Part shown: positions 17,630-27,787 of the stretch, piece after piece
How positions within the stretch are numbered: the first letter of the stretch is position 1
Layout of the letters: each line of letters opens with the position of its first letter
Source of the DNA: Hoylesella loescheii DSM 19665 = JCM 12249 = ATCC 15930
GTDB taxonomy: Bacteria > Bacteroidota > Bacteroidia > Bacteroidales > Bacteroidaceae
Assembly: GCF_000378085.1 (NCBI RefSeq)
Contig: NZ_KB899215.1
Location: forward strand, 124,001 to 188,000
DNA: 64,000 nt
Direction: 5' to 3'
Made by a program: the position numbers and the translations under genes
The notes under the pieces: generated by a model
What the model saw: only the letters and a program-made list of their open reading frames with translations
Databases searched by the model: none
What the model was told of the DNA's origin: nothing

Positions 17630-20600
17630 TTACGGGAGTGGATTCTCTCCACCGCCCGATGACGAGCCGGAATCGGCTTCGACCTTGCCTTTCCATTTCT
17701 CCCACTCAATGTCCACGTCCGTCAGGCCGCGCATGGTACGGCAACCGCCGTCGGTGGCTCGTGTGCCACCGCCTTGGAAACGGGTCTCAGGAATGAAGCG
17801 CACACGCACGGCGTTGCGATTGGGTCGTTGAATCCAACCGTCGGGCACGCAGTGGTCGCCCAGCTCCTCGGTGATGGAGTTGTAGCCCTCGTGCGTGTTC
17901 TCGGGTTCGGCCGTCGCACCCTTCATCGTGGGCACTCCCGGTGGCGTGCCCAGCTTGCGGTAGTAGTCCTCGCGTTGTCTTTCTATCTGCATAATACGCA
18001 TCTGGTAGTCTTTCTGCCCGGCCGTGACGACGTTCGCGCCGCGCCCGTAGGCGTTTTGGAATATGCCCGCACCGATTTTGGAGGCTATGCGCCTGTCGCC
18101 GATGAAATAGTGCTTGGTGAAACGCTGGCGCGTGACGCTGAGTATGGGAGCTGGGTAGATGGTGTAGTCCTCCGTCTCGTGGAATGTGAGGCCTTGCGGT
18201 GCGCCGTTGACGTACACGCCCTCAAGGTAGCCGTGGTTCTTCACGATGCGCTCGCCCGCCGCGTTGTAGGTGTAGCGGCTGGTCTTGCCGTTGTCCGACA
18301 GGGCCATGAGTCGGTTCTCCTCGTCCCACGCCATGCGCCGCTCCGTGTTCAGGCTGTCGTCCTCAACGAGCGTGGGGTTGCCGTTGGCGTCGTAGGCGTA
18401 ACGTTCGTGCCCAATCTGCGAGGGCGCGGTGGGATGGTCGGCGTCGCCGTACTCGTAGGACAGCGCGTAGCTGCCCGCAACCGAACCCGAGTCGGTGCGC
18501 TGCACCTTGGTGAGCGGTTCGCCCAACAGCCCGAAGCTCATGTCCATGGCGTAGCCTATGCCCTTGGCCTTACCACTGGCCTTCACCAGTCGGTTAAGCT
18601 CGTCGTAGGCGTAGGCATAGCTGAACGCACCGCCCAGCGGTTTCTCCTTCTTTTCCTTGCCGGCATCGGAGCCGTCCATACCATCCGTACGGCCAAACCC
18701 TCCGATCCCTTTCGGTTTCTTCGGCGCCTTTGGCGTAATAACGTTGGAAATGCCCAGAATATTGTCTACGGGGTCGTATTTATATTGCGTTTGCATGATA
18801 CTGTCTCCGTTGGCCGTGAGCAGCATGCCCTGCAACCGTTCGCGTTGGCGGTCGTAGGCGTACGTGCTTTCCGTGCCGTTGCCCATGCGCGTGTATATGG
18901 TGTGGCCGTCCTTGTCGTAGCCCACCTGCGCCACGATAGTCTCTTCCTTGCCCTGCTTGGTAGAACTGATGCTCGTTACCTGACCCGCGGCGTCGTAGCC
19001 GTAGGTAACCACTTCCCCGTCGGGATAGGTGATGGTGCGCACGCGGTTGTGGCTGTCGTATGTTGCAGCGTGGACGTAGGTGCGCACGTCGGCCTGACTC
19101 ACCATCACCGAGCGCACCGTCTTCACCACCTCGCCCTGGTTGCCGTAGTAGTAGGCCTCGCCTCCCGAGGCGTCCTCCACCAGCACGAGCCTGCCCGCGC
19201 GGTTGTACTTGGCGCCGGGCTTGCCGTAGGTGTAGGTGACGCGGTTGAAGAGGTTCTTGGGATAGAGCACCTCGCTTAGCCGTTCGTAGTCGTAGGTGTA
19301 GGTGATGGAGGCCTTGTCGGAGATGGTCTTCTTCAGTTCCGCCGTGAGCTTGGTGAGGAGGTTGCCTGCGGCGTCGTAGGTGCAGGACACTTCGCCCGCG
19401 TCGGGATGGTTCACGCGCAGCTTATGCCCCAGCAGGTCGTATTGGTAGGTGGTTGTCTTGCCGTTGGGGTGATGCACGGTGAGCACTTGCCCCAGGGCAT
19501 CGTAGCCGTACTTCACCCGCACGTCGCCGCTTGCTGCGTGCTGCACCGTCTCGCGGTTGCGCCCCTTCTCGTCGGTGTAGCTTTCGGCGTGCCTGCCCAG
19601 CGCATCGGTGACGCGCGTTTCGAGCATCGGTTCGCCGTCGTGGTCCACGATGGCGTAGGCCGTCGTCGTGGTAGCCCCGTCGGGCAGCGTAACCTTGGTG
19701 GGGTGGTCGTAGGCATCGTATTCGGTGACGGCTTGTAGGTCGCCCACTCCTTTATTATATAGGCCCATGCTGCCGAAGCCTTCCTCGGTGGGCCAGTACG
19801 CCCGGAGGGTCCGCCCGAAGGCGTCCTGTACGGTGCGGCCGCTCACTATCGACACCTTGTGGGCCGCCCCGCCTTTCCAAACCACGCCCGTGCGCTTGGT
19901 CTGTACGGCGCGCATCAGGCTGTCGGCGAAGGTGCGCGTCTCCACGTCTCCCTCGGGGGCGTAGTGCAGCGTGCGCGCCCAACGGCCTGCGGGGTGGTAC
20001 TCGAAACGTACGGTGTAGGGCTTGCCTGCGGCCAGTTCCTTTGGGCCGACGATTGTAACGGGCCGCCCCACGTCGTCATAGGCATAGCGCATGCGGTTGC
20101 CGTTGATGTCGCGCGTTTCCAGCGGTGCACCCCAACGGCAGTCGTAGTCGGTGGACGAGGCGTAGCCGTAGGCGTCCTTCACGCCCGTAACAAGCTGGTG
20201 CAACACGCCGTCGTAGGCGTATTCGTAGCGCATGCGCTGACCCTTGTGGTTGGCGGGCTTGGTGAGCGCGGCCAGGTTGCCGTAGGCGTCGTACGCCATG
20301 TCGTACACCGAGGGCAGCTGCCCGTTGTGCATGGTGATGCGGGTGATGTCGCCCTTGCCGTCCACTTCCGTCGAACGTTCGCGGTACACCTTGCCCGCCT
20401 TGTCCTTCACGGCAATGTGCCGCGGCAGTGCCACGATGTGGCTTTCGCGCAGTTCGTGGTAGGCGATGTCCGCGCGCAACTCGTAGTCGGTGGCCGTCTC
20501 CTCGTAGGATGCCAGGTTGCCGTAGGCGTCGTAGGTGTTGTGCACGGTGGTGCTCATGCTGCCCTGCCCTGCGTTGTCGTAAACGGTCTGCCTGACGGAG

Positions 20601-23377
20601 ACGAGTGCCGGGAACACGCTCGTGCTGTCGTCGCGCTGCCGTACCGTCTCGTAGGTGTTGAGGGTGCCTTGCAGTTTGTTGCCCTGCGCGTCGTACAGCG
20701 TTTCGGCGGTGACGAGGTCGTGCATGTACAGGTCGCGGTTGTGTCCGTACTCGGACACCTGCGTAAGGTAGGTGGCATTGCCGTTCTGTGTGTCCAGCTG
20801 TCGGGTAACGACCTTGGCGAACCCGAAGAAGTCTCGCTCGCGCCTGTCGCGGTAGCCGCCCTCGTAGGCGAACTCGTTGCGCATGCGTGTCGCCCCATTC
20901 TCGGCATATCCGCCCGAGGTTTCCACGGCCGACATCACCCAGCGACGGCCGGGCATGGCGAAGCTGGGTAGCGTCTGTCGGTACTCTACGCGGACGTGTC
21001 CGCCGAAAGGCAGGGTGACGCTGCGCAGTAGGTTGGTGCGGCCAGTGAGGTTGCGACGGACCTTAAGTACATTTGTCCCATCCGCGCTGACGATGTCGGG
21101 TAGCCCATCACCATCCACGTCCATCAAGGCGTTGACGTTGCGGCTTACGCCGTCAGACTTGGAGGCGATACCTCGTGGCAGTAGGGTTACTAACACTGCG
21201 GAGATGGCCACACCCACGTTGGCGAAAGCGGAGACCGAGGATGAGACGCTTTTCGAGAGCTCAGTGTTTGGTACGAGCGGTACATTGGGAAGAAATATAA
21301 CGCCCGTGTTGTAGGCCACGCTAAGATTGCCGTCATTCTCCTGCCTCACGATGTCGGGCAGTCCGTCACCGTTGATGTCGTTCATGGCACTCGTCCCTTC
21401 CGAAGTGGTGCGCGTTCCATTGAAGCCGAAGCTGATGTTTACCTTTCCCGCGATGGGGATGCTTATGCCGCCTCCCGCGCCCCATGTGGTGGAGCGTGAA
21501 GTGCCTATATTGTTGCATCCGCTTGCCTTGGCGGTAGAGAAAGAATAGCCTAGGTTGTAGAAGACGTTGCTCCCCACGAGCATGTCGGGCAGCCCGTCAC
21601 CGTTGAGGTCGGCCCAGTCGCGTAGGGTTTCGGTCTCCCCGCCCGTGTAGTTTCCGCTTGCACTCACCGATCCCGAGGAGGTCTCGTTGGCGCGCACCGC
21701 GGCGATGAGGCTCTTGCGGCTGAAGCTCCACTGCTCCGCCATTGTTGGCGATTCGGCCTTTCCGTTGCCGGCGTCCCCGTCCTTGAGCTTCGCTCCGACG
21801 TCGATTCCTACCGTTCCCGACTTCGCGCCGAACTTTGGCACGACAACATTAGGGCTTGATAGACCTCCGCCCAGTGCGCCAGTTTGCGTGGTGAGCTGCA
21901 CGTCCATCCCTTCTTTGCGTTCACGCACCCAGTCGGGATAGCCGTCCCCGTTAATGTCCATGCACGACAGCGTGGTGCGTGAGGTTTGTTCCGACCTGCT
22001 TCCTGATATGCCGGCCGACAGTATATTTTTGGTGAACTTACCACTGGCCGAGAACACGTCGCCCTCGGCCGACGTCTCCAGTACGGGTGCGGGCAATGAT
22101 GTACCGCCCGCTGCGTAGGGAATGCTATCCACCGTTATCTCCTGCATGCCGATGCGAGAACTAGATTGGACAGTAGGACCCACGTATGCGCCTTCGGTGA
22201 CGCTGACGTAGAGGTCACGCCTCACGTCGTATCCTAGGGAGAAGAAGCGGCGTCCGCTGACAGGCGTCACTTTCCCGTACAGTTTCTTGGGGTCGGGGTC
22301 GTCGTCCTCCGAGGGTTTGCCGAACTCGTCCTTGTCCACCTTCAGGGCCGAGGCATCGATAGGGTGCGTACCCCATTTTCCGTTGCCATTGTAGGCGAAC
22401 TGACCCCATCCCCTGTAAAGTGTGCCGAGATCGGCGTAATCGTAACAGCAGAACACCGACGCCTTGAATTCGTTGGAAAATTTCCCGCGGATAGCTTCCA
22501 TACTTGCCGATATCACATTTGAGATCTCATGATTGGAGGAGAACGTCACGTAGAGATCTCTTTCAGCCAGTTGTGCAACGAAGGCGGTGTCCCTAATGAT
22601 GATTGTATCTTTCTTAATGTCTAGATACTGGTAGAAGGGATAGGATTTTCGTAGGAACAGGTTTCCCGAAGTGTCTTTGATTGTAAGGAAAACCTTACCA
22701 CTGTCGGATTTTTCTTTCGCGTATGCATTGAACTTGGGAACGAGTTTGAGGACCATGCCAGCCTTTATAGAGTCATGGCAGAGAACATCACGCTTGATTT
22801 TCCACGCGGTAGCAGGAGACACTAGTTTGGCAAACATCTTTCGTGCTGGCGACACCAGTACCGTGTCCTTGTCCCTGCCGGCATAGTGGCAGGCTGGTTT
22901 CCAGGAAACCTTGCGCCAGTCTATGGGGCTGGTTGTCTCCATGGAGAACCGCAGCATGGCTCCTTCCGACGCCACGGCGTCGCATTCGAACTCCACGACG
23001 CCATCGGTCGCTGTGTCGGCCTTTAGTGTCAGTTCGTACAGCGGGGTCACCGTCTTGTCTTTGTCCTTGTAGACGACCTTCTCCACTACCAGTCGCACGT
23101 CGTCGGACGTCCTTCCCTTGTGGTAAGGTGCTCGTACGGTTACCTTGCCCGTCTCTGCCAAATGCGCCATGGCTGCTTCACCACCGATGTGGTCGCGCGA
23201 GGCACAGTATTCCGTTAGGTCCTCGTCCGCATAGCTGTCCATGCCCGAGTTGACGGCGGTATATCTTACCGTGGGGTTCCACCTCACACTGTCGGCCGTA
23301 CCCGAATAGCGCGACTGCAGGCGGAAGTAGACGTGTTGCCCAGCCACCACCTTGCAGCTCAGGGTATGGCTGCGCAC
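17630..23377 (-). CDS. Rhs/SpvB-type giant lipoprotein, C-terminal part (frameshifted)
   Basis: This is the larger part (1,915 codons from a GTG) of one gene that begins at 25886. In order it shows four FG-GAP/VCBS-like calcium-type motifs (DINGDGYPDWV, DLNGDGLPDML, DINGDGLPDIV, DVDGDGLPDIV), a TcdB-middle-like region, and then a long run of YD repeats (YDAYGNL, YDAAGQV, YDANGNP). The end carries FIGDRRIASKIG and TPPGVPTMKG and then diverges into a Gly/Ser-rich tail ending GGGENPLP. The HSDHLGS, NGKELDEETGLYYYGARYYDP and toxin tip expected after this point are absent. The region is much richer in GC than its neighbours. It needs a one-base shift at 23392-23398 to join the first part. Confidence 0.85.
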   Translation of the reverse strand: MRSHTLSCKVVAGQHVYFRLQSRYSGTADSVRWNPTVRYTAVNSGMDSYADEDLTEYCASRDHIGGEAAMAHLAETGKVTVRAPYHKGRTSDDVRLVVEKVVYKDKDKTVTPLYELTLKADTATDGVVEFECDAVASEGAMLRFSMETTSPIDWRKVSWKPACHYAGRDKDTVLVSPARKMFAKLVSPATAWKIKRDVLCHDSIKAGMVLKLVPKFNAYAKEKSDSGKVFLTIKDTSGNLFLRKSYPFYQYLDIKKDTIIIRDTAFVAQLAERDLYVTFSSNHEISNVISASMEAIRGKFSNEFKASVFCCYDYADLGTLYRGWGQFAYNGNGKWGTHPIDASALKVDKDEFGKPSEDDDPDPKKLYGKVTPVSGRRFFSLGYDVRRDLYVSVTEGAYVGPTVQSSSRIGMQEITVDSIPYAAGGTSLPAPVLETSAEGDVFSASGKFTKNILSAGISGSRSEQTSRTTLSCMDINGDGYPDWVRERKEGMDVQLTTQTGALGGGLSSPNVVVPKFGAKSGTVGIDVGAKLKDGDAGNGKAESPTMAEQWSFSRKSLIAAVRANETSSGSVSASGNYTGGETETLRDWADLNGDGLPDMLVGSNVFYNLGYSFSTAKASGCNNIGTSRSTTWGAGGGISIPIAGKVNISFGFNGTRTTSEGTSAMNDINGDGLPDIVRQENDGNLSVAYNTGVIFLPNVPLVPNTELSKSVSSSVSAFANVGVAISAVLVTLLPRGIASKSDGVSRNVNALMDVDGDGLPDIVSADGTNVLKVRRNLTGRTNLLRSVTLPFGGHVRVEYRQTLPSFAMPGRRWVMSAVETSGGYAENGATRMRNEFAYEGGYRDRRERDFFGFAKVVTRQLDTQNGNATYLTQVSEYGHNRDLYMHDLVTAETLYDAQGNKLQGTLNTYETVRQRDDSTSVFPALVSVRQTVYDNAGQGSMSTTVHNTYDAYGNLASYEETATDYELRADIAYHELRESHIVALPRHIAVKDKAGKVYRERSTEVDGKGDITRITMHNGQLPSVYDMAYDAYGNLAALTKPANHKGQRMRYEYAYDGVLHQLVTGVKDAYGYASSTDYDCRWGAPLETRDINGNRMRYAYDDVGRPVTIVGPKELAAGKPYTVRFEYHPAGRWARTLHYAPEGDVETRTFADSLMRAVQTKRTGVVWKGGAAHKVSIVSGRTVQDAFGRTLRAYWPTEEGFGSMGLYNKGVGDLQAVTEYDAYDHPTKVTLPDGATTTTAYAIVDHDGEPMLETRVTDALGRHAESYTDEKGRNRETVQHAASGDVRVKYGYDALGQVLTVHHPNGKTTTYQYDLLGHKLRVNHPDAGEVSCTYDAAGNLLTKLTAELKKTISDKASITYTYDYERLSEVLYPKNLFNRVTYTYGKPGAKYNRAGRLVLVEDASGGEAYYYGNQGEVVKTVRSVMVSQADVRTYVHAATYDSHNRVRTITYPDGEVVTYGYDAAGQVTSISSTKQGKEETIVAQVGYDKDGHTIYTRMGNGTESTYAYDRQRERLQGMLLTANGDSIMQTQYKYDPVDNILGISNVITPKAPKKPKGIGGFGRTDGMDGSDAGKEKKEKPLGGAFSYAYAYDELNRLVKASGKAKGIGYAMDMSFGLLGEPLTKVQRTDSGSVAGSYALSYEYGDADHPTAPSQIGHERYAYDANGNPTLVEDDSLNTERRMAWDEENRLMALSDNGKTSRYTYNAAGERIVKNHGYLEGVYVNGAPQGLTFHETEDYTIYPAPILSVTRQRFTKHYFIGDRRIASKIGAGIFQNAYGRGANVVTAGQKDYQMRIMQIERQREDYYRKLGTPPGVPTMKGATAEPENTHEGYNSITEELGDHCVPDGWIQRPNRNAVRVRFIPETRFQGGGTRATDGGCRTMRGLTDVDIEWEKWKGKVEADSGSSSGGGENPLP

Positions 23378-25886
23378 ACCTCCCCCCCATGATGGAGTCT
23401 TTCCACAGCACGGCGTTCCCGGCTTGCACGCTCATCCTTACGCCGTCACCTTGCGACGCCTGCTTTTCCACTTTCCCCGTTATAGAGACCGTCCCAGTAA
23501 GCGGGGCCCGCCACACCCTCACGATGTCATGCAAAGGGTACTTTCTTTCCAGTTCCGCCCTCACTTTTCCGTAATCGGGGATGAACGTGCTGTCCACGGA
23601 TTGTGTGTCGGAAGTGCGTATTGGGTTGGCCGTTCCTGCGCTCGTCGGCTCGAAGTAAGGTTTCCCGTCTGCACCCATGCGGTTAAAATAGACTGTGCCA
23701 CGGTTGGCAATGTCCAACAGCCCATCGCCGTTGAAGTCCTGCATATACACCTTCATCTTGTCGTCCTGGATGGTGTGGCAATAGGAACCGCCCACGCTAA
23801 CAGGTCCGAAACCGAACCCGACGTCCACGCTGAAGTTGTGCGTGGTGCTGGAACTCTCGGAGAAGTTCCCTATGCCACTGAGGGGTACGGGTTCGCCGAA
23901 TCCGCCCTTTCCGTCCTTACCGAACAGGTTCGGTCTGTACCACACACCAGCGGCGTTCCTGAACACCTTGTCGGGCAACCCGTCGCCGTCGATGTCGGTG
24001 AAGGCCACTTCCCCATAGCTCTTGTTCTTGCTCAGTTCGTACGATGTTCCAACGGACACGGGGCCGATGGCGATACCGAATCCTCCGCCTCCACTTCCGC
24101 CCGATGAGCTTGCCCCGCCGAGGATGGAAAGTTCGTCGCTTACCCCGTTGAAGCGTTTTTTAAAATGGGAGAAGCTGCCTTCCTCGCTTTCGCTCTTCCA
24201 TGTTTCTTCCTTGACAGAGAACATCCCGTCCTTGACGTCGTCGTAGTAGTCGAAGCCTTGTGCGGCTACCCTTGCACCCTTGGCGTCGAGCTGAACGATG
24301 CTATCGAGCAGCGTTTTGGCGAACGGTCCTTCGCGATGGTGCAACGCATAGCCGCGTATGGGCTCACCGTTGAAACTCACCTCCACGCGTTCGAGCAAGG
24401 CGTCGTCGGTTTGCAATATGCGCAGGCGTCCACTTTTCACAGCATCCTTACGCGTCCCCGAAATATATTTGAAGTTCACGGCGTATGCTCCCTCTTCGTC
24501 GCCGTGTCCCGTATAGCGGTAGGCTTTGGGATAAAGGGTACTATCACGATGCTCGTAGGTGTACGAAACAAAGTTGCCGTGGGTGTCCACCGTTCGGTAA
24601 AGTGCCCATCGCACGATGTTGCCGTCACCGTCTTTGATGACGGCGTTGTCTACTATCTTACCCTCAATACCGCCGAAATAAGATGTGGTGCCGTCTTTGG
24701 CAGTGACTTCCCACGTATAGTTCGTGGGCGAATCGCCCCTGCGGATGATGCGCGCGAAACCGCCCTCAACCAGCGGGTGGAAACGCTTGTTTGGTTTTCG
24801 TGCAGGCGGTTCGGCTGTGCGATAGGTGCGGTCGCCCAGCTTTGCGCCCATCAGCAAGTAACTCTCGCTCTCGTTGTTGGGGTCGAAACGTGGTACGCCC
24901 CAGCGCGTCTCGATGTCCACGCTCTGCACGGGTAGGCTCCACCCGTAGCCCACATACGATGACCCACCATCGCTACTATATTGTAGACCCACGCTAGGTT
25001 GCATACCAGCACGCCCTTTAGGTAGTTCAAAGGTGTAACCCAGCGATGCCGTTCCGTTTTGGTTAGGTGTGGATGCACTTACCGTGGTTATGCCCGCTGC
25101 GGGATCGGCGGCTTTCAGTTCGCTTATACCTGTGGGCACATAGTTCTGCGTTTCGGGACTCTCGGGTACTTTGATGATGCCGTTGATTACGTCGGTGAAG
25201 TGTGATGTTTCAGCCATCACCACCTCCCTGTCCTTATCTAGGGCTTTGTGGCGTAACATTGTCCACCTGCCTTTCAGCTCGTCGTAGTAATAGGTGTGTA
25301 TGTCGTCTGCCGTGTAACCCTCTGGGATGAGCGTGCTGTCGTAGGGAACGGTGATGGTTGCAGGTTCGTGTACGAAGTGTTCGCCATGGGGTAGGAGACG
25401 ATAGCCCGCTACGCCATCTTTCAACGAAACAGAAACGCTCGTATTTCTATCGCCTGTCACGTTCACCATACCTGCCGGTAGCTGGGGTAGTTCACCTTTA
25501 TCTAGTGGCGTTACGCTCAGCATCTTGGAACGTTCCATGCTTCCGCGCGGAACTCGAAGTTCGGCACGACCCACGCTTAGTGAGTCGGCCACGTCACGAG
25601 CAAATAACTTGCTCACTGTGCGATGGCGGAAATTGCGCAGACGCGACAAGGCTTTGCTAGCTTCCGCACCTTGTATCGTATGTGTTACGACTGTTCCATC
25701 CGTTCCTTTTTGGGGCGTCGATGTCACCGTGTCTTTATTTGTATCTTGTCTTATGGGTTTCGTCGCGTGTGGTGTTTCTTCGCCTAGTACGTCGATGGCA
25801 GGTGAAGTGCGTCTGCCATCGTCGCAGGATGCGAGTGACAGTAGCATAATGACGGTTGTCAGCGTGATATGTGTAAGTCTTTTCAT
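23178..25886 (-). CDS. Rhs/SpvB-type giant lipoprotein, N-terminal part
   Basis: The first part of the Rhs gene. It starts MKRLTHIT with lipobox LLSLASC (cysteine 21), so the protein is a lipoprotein. A linker and a domain of about 200 residues precede an SpvB-type domain (GISELKAADPAAG, SLGYTFELPKGRAGMQPSV, YSSDGGSSYVGYGWSLP). FG-GAP-like motifs follow (DIDGDGLPDKV, DFNGDGLLDIA). The true frame leaves this ORF at the run of seven G; after that, about 70 codons are out-of-frame sequence. With six G the protein would read on as MGGGVRSHTLSCKV into the second part, about 2,750 residues in all. It starts 39 bp after the sorting-domain protein. Confidence 0.85.
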   Translation of the reverse strand: MKRLTHITLTTVIMLLSLASCDDGRRTSPAIDVLGEETPHATKPIRQDTNKDTVTSTPQKGTDGTVVTHTIQGAEASKALSRLRNFRHRTVSKLFARDVADSLSVGRAELRVPRGSMERSKMLSVTPLDKGELPQLPAGMVNVTGDRNTSVSVSLKDGVAGYRLLPHGEHFVHEPATITVPYDSTLIPEGYTADDIHTYYYDELKGRWTMLRHKALDKDREVVMAETSHFTDVINGIIKVPESPETQNYVPTGISELKAADPAAGITTVSASTPNQNGTASLGYTFELPKGRAGMQPSVGLQYSSDGGSSYVGYGWSLPVQSVDIETRWGVPRFDPNNESESYLLMGAKLGDRTYRTAEPPARKPNKRFHPLVEGGFARIIRRGDSPTNYTWEVTAKDGTTSYFGGIEGKIVDNAVIKDGDGNIVRWALYRTVDTHGNFVSYTYEHRDSTLYPKAYRYTGHGDEEGAYAVNFKYISGTRKDAVKSGRLRILQTDDALLERVEVSFNGEPIRGYALHHREGPFAKTLLDSIVQLDAKGARVAAQGFDYYDDVKDGMFSVKEETWKSESEEGSFSHFKKRFNGVSDELSILGGASSSGGSGGGGFGIAIGPVSVGTSYELSKNKSYGEVAFTDIDGDGLPDKVFRNAAGVWYRPNLFGKDGKGGFGEPVPLSGIGNFSESSSTTHNFSVDVGFGFGPVSVGGSYCHTIQDDKMKVYMQDFNGDGLLDIANRGTVYFNRMGADGKPYFEPTSAGTANPIRTSDTQSVDSTFIPDYGKVRAELERKYPLHDIVRVWRAPLTGTVSITGKVEKQASQGDGVRMSVQAGNAVLWKDSIMGGRCAQPYPELQGGGWATRLLPPAVALFGYGRQCEVEPHGKIYRRQLGHGQLCGRGPNGILCLARPHRW
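23392..23398 (-). repeat. Homopolymer of seven G (minus strand) that splits the Rhs gene
   Basis: Seven C on the plus strand. Removing one base restores a single frame across the whole Rhs gene. The tract is a possible slipped-strand switch or a sequencing error. Confidence 0.8.
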
Positions 25887-25925
25887 GTGCGTTTCAGGTT
25901 TGTCGTTCCGTATGTGGGTTATAGG

Positions 25926-27731
25926 TTATCTCCTTATTATTTTGACGCTCCGCCTTGCCTCACGGCTGCGCATTTCCAGCACATACGTGCCAGCTACTGG
26001 CAGATACAGGCGTGTGGTGTGATAGTTGTCGGCGTCGTGTTCCTCCATTTGTAGCAGCGCACCATCGGGTGCGTGAAGGCGCAATATGAGCGGGGCATCC
26101 TCTGTCAGTTCCACACGTACGTTTACGTTACCGTCGCGTGTGGGGTTGGGTGATACCTCATAGCGTGCGAATCCATCGCTCGTGGTAGTCGTCACGTTCA
26201 GTGTGCGTAAGGTTGAGCAGCCGTCGCCATTGGTCAGTTCAACAGTATATTCTCCATCCTCGTCGAGCGTTACGCGCTGACCGTTCAGGTATCTGCCAGC
26301 AGGGCTTTTCCAGCGGCAGGCGTAGTTACCTTTCGTCTCCAACTGGTAGTCGCGTTCCGCACCTTGTGCGAAGTGTACATCCTCTAGTTCAGGCACATCA
26401 GGCAGGTCAGCATTGCAAACCGTTATCTCGTTGGTGAGGCATTTGCCACTGTTGTCGCGAATCGTAAGGGCGTACTTGCCTTGGGCTAGCGATGGTATGG
26501 TTATGACGCTGTCTGCTGTTGTTTGTGTATAGGCCGACTTGCCATCGAGGGTGGTCGTTATGCGGTATGGAGGCGTGCCACCCGTAAGTTGTACGCGCAG
26601 TGCACCCTTCGCTCCCGTTGAGCATTGAGGCCGTTCCATATTGATGGTGGAGAAGAAGTCGCCTGCGGCACGCAGCGTGAAGATACTTTTGCCCACGTCG
26701 GTGTTTATGCCCGCGAACGTCAGACTGTCGCCCTGTCCCATCTGTGCCTTGTAGTAACGAACCTGCCCTGCGGGGAACTTACCCGTTCCGCTTCTGTCAA
26801 CGGCTAGATAATAGCTCTCGCCCTCGGCAAGCGGTTCCATTTGGCGTATGCTGCGTGTGTCGAATTTCAGGGTGATGCCCGTTACGGATGCTCCTGTGGC
26901 CGTGGCTGCCCATCGACGTTGCATCCATTTCCCGTTTCCCCTGTCTGCAGCGAAGGCGAGCCTCTTGGCATCATCTCCCCAGAGGTAGCTTGCACCCTCG
27001 TCAATTGTCCTTGTAGACAGTCGGATTACGGCTTCACCCTCGCTACTTTCACCCATTGTTTGGCGTAGACGCGACGTACTGTCGCCGATAATGCCCGCCA
27101 CGCGGTGGTTATAGCCCTTGAGCCGATAGTAGTTGCGTATGACTGCACCTTTGGAATTGAAGTATGAGTGCCCCAATGTGACGCCATGGCGCAGGGCCAT
27201 GGCACTTTCCACGCGCATGCGCTCCGTAACTGAGAGGGCGCGCGGGTACACTGCGTATTCTGCCATTCCTTCTTTCAGAATCCCCACAGGCAACCGTTCT
27301 TTGGTTTTACCGCCCACAGCGAGCGTGCCACGGATACCGTTTGCCGACGAGGTGACGTAGGCATAGAGGCGCAGGGGTGGCAATGTGTCGCGCCCCATAT
27401 AATTCATGAAAGTGTCACGGGTGAGATCGGCCGTGCGGGCGGTGGTCTGCACCAGCTGTGTTTTGCCACCCTGTGTGCCCACATTCCATAGCAGCTGCTC
27501 GCTACCTTGTCGCACCTTACCCACACCAACGAAGGTCATGCCCTTTCCGCAGTTGAGCGATACGGGTGTGGCATCGTTTCCAAGACCCCACCTGAGATAG
27601 CCTGTGACGCCACCTGGGGCATGTTGCGATGCTTGGTTTTGCACCTGTGCTTGCGCCCCAAGCGAAGTGAATGTCAGGACAAACGATAGGGATACGACTG
27701 TTGTCGCAATACTGTATATGGTCTGTTTCAT
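25926..27731 (-). CDS. Secreted protein with type IX sorting domain
   Basis: A 601-residue protein. I start it at 27731, where MKQTIYSIATT begins a good signal peptide ending GAQAQ; an upstream ATG at 27788 overlaps the previous stop codon (TAATG). The middle has beta-rich regions, including a concanavalin-like or DUF-type first half and a PPYRITTTLDGKSAY-type repeat domain. The last 85 residues have the sorting-domain pattern: YEVSPNPTRDGNVNV, LRLHAPDGALL, LPVAGTYVLEM, RSVKIIRR. It is thus exported to the surface by the type IX system. It lies between an anchored barrel protein and the Rhs lipoprotein, so it may help display or assemble the Rhs protein. Confidence 0.8.
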   Translation of the reverse strand: MKQTIYSIATTVVSLSFVLTFTSLGAQAQVQNQASQHAPGGVTGYLRWGLGNDATPVSLNCGKGMTFVGVGKVRQGSEQLLWNVGTQGGKTQLVQTTARTADLTRDTFMNYMGRDTLPPLRLYAYVTSSANGIRGTLAVGGKTKERLPVGILKEGMAEYAVYPRALSVTERMRVESAMALRHGVTLGHSYFNSKGAVIRNYYRLKGYNHRVAGIIGDSTSRLRQTMGESSEGEAVIRLSTRTIDEGASYLWGDDAKRLAFAADRGNGKWMQRRWAATATGASVTGITLKFDTRSIRQMEPLAEGESYYLAVDRSGTGKFPAGQVRYYKAQMGQGDSLTFAGINTDVGKSIFTLRAAGDFFSTINMERPQCSTGAKGALRVQLTGGTPPYRITTTLDGKSAYTQTTADSVITIPSLAQGKYALTIRDNSGKCLTNEITVCNADLPDVPELEDVHFAQGAERDYQLETKGNYACRWKSPAGRYLNGQRVTLDEDGEYTVELTNGDGCSTLRTLNVTTTTSDGFARYEVSPNPTRDGNVNVRVELTEDAPLILRLHAPDGALLQMEEHDADNYHTTRLYLPVAGTYVLEMRSREARRSVKIIRR

Positions 27732-27787
27732 GATTATTTGGTTGGTTAAAAGCAGTGAAGGGCGATATATGAAATAGGTATTGAACA

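Noticed and set aside
17774..19279. Plus-strand open frame of 501 codons
   Set aside because: It is a shadow of the Rhs gene, whose high GC content and biased codons leave the opposite strand open; the amino acids (Val, Arg, His rich) are not protein-like.
19859..20971. Plus-strand open frame of 370 codons
   Set aside because: Same cause as above: antisense to the YD repeats of the Rhs gene.
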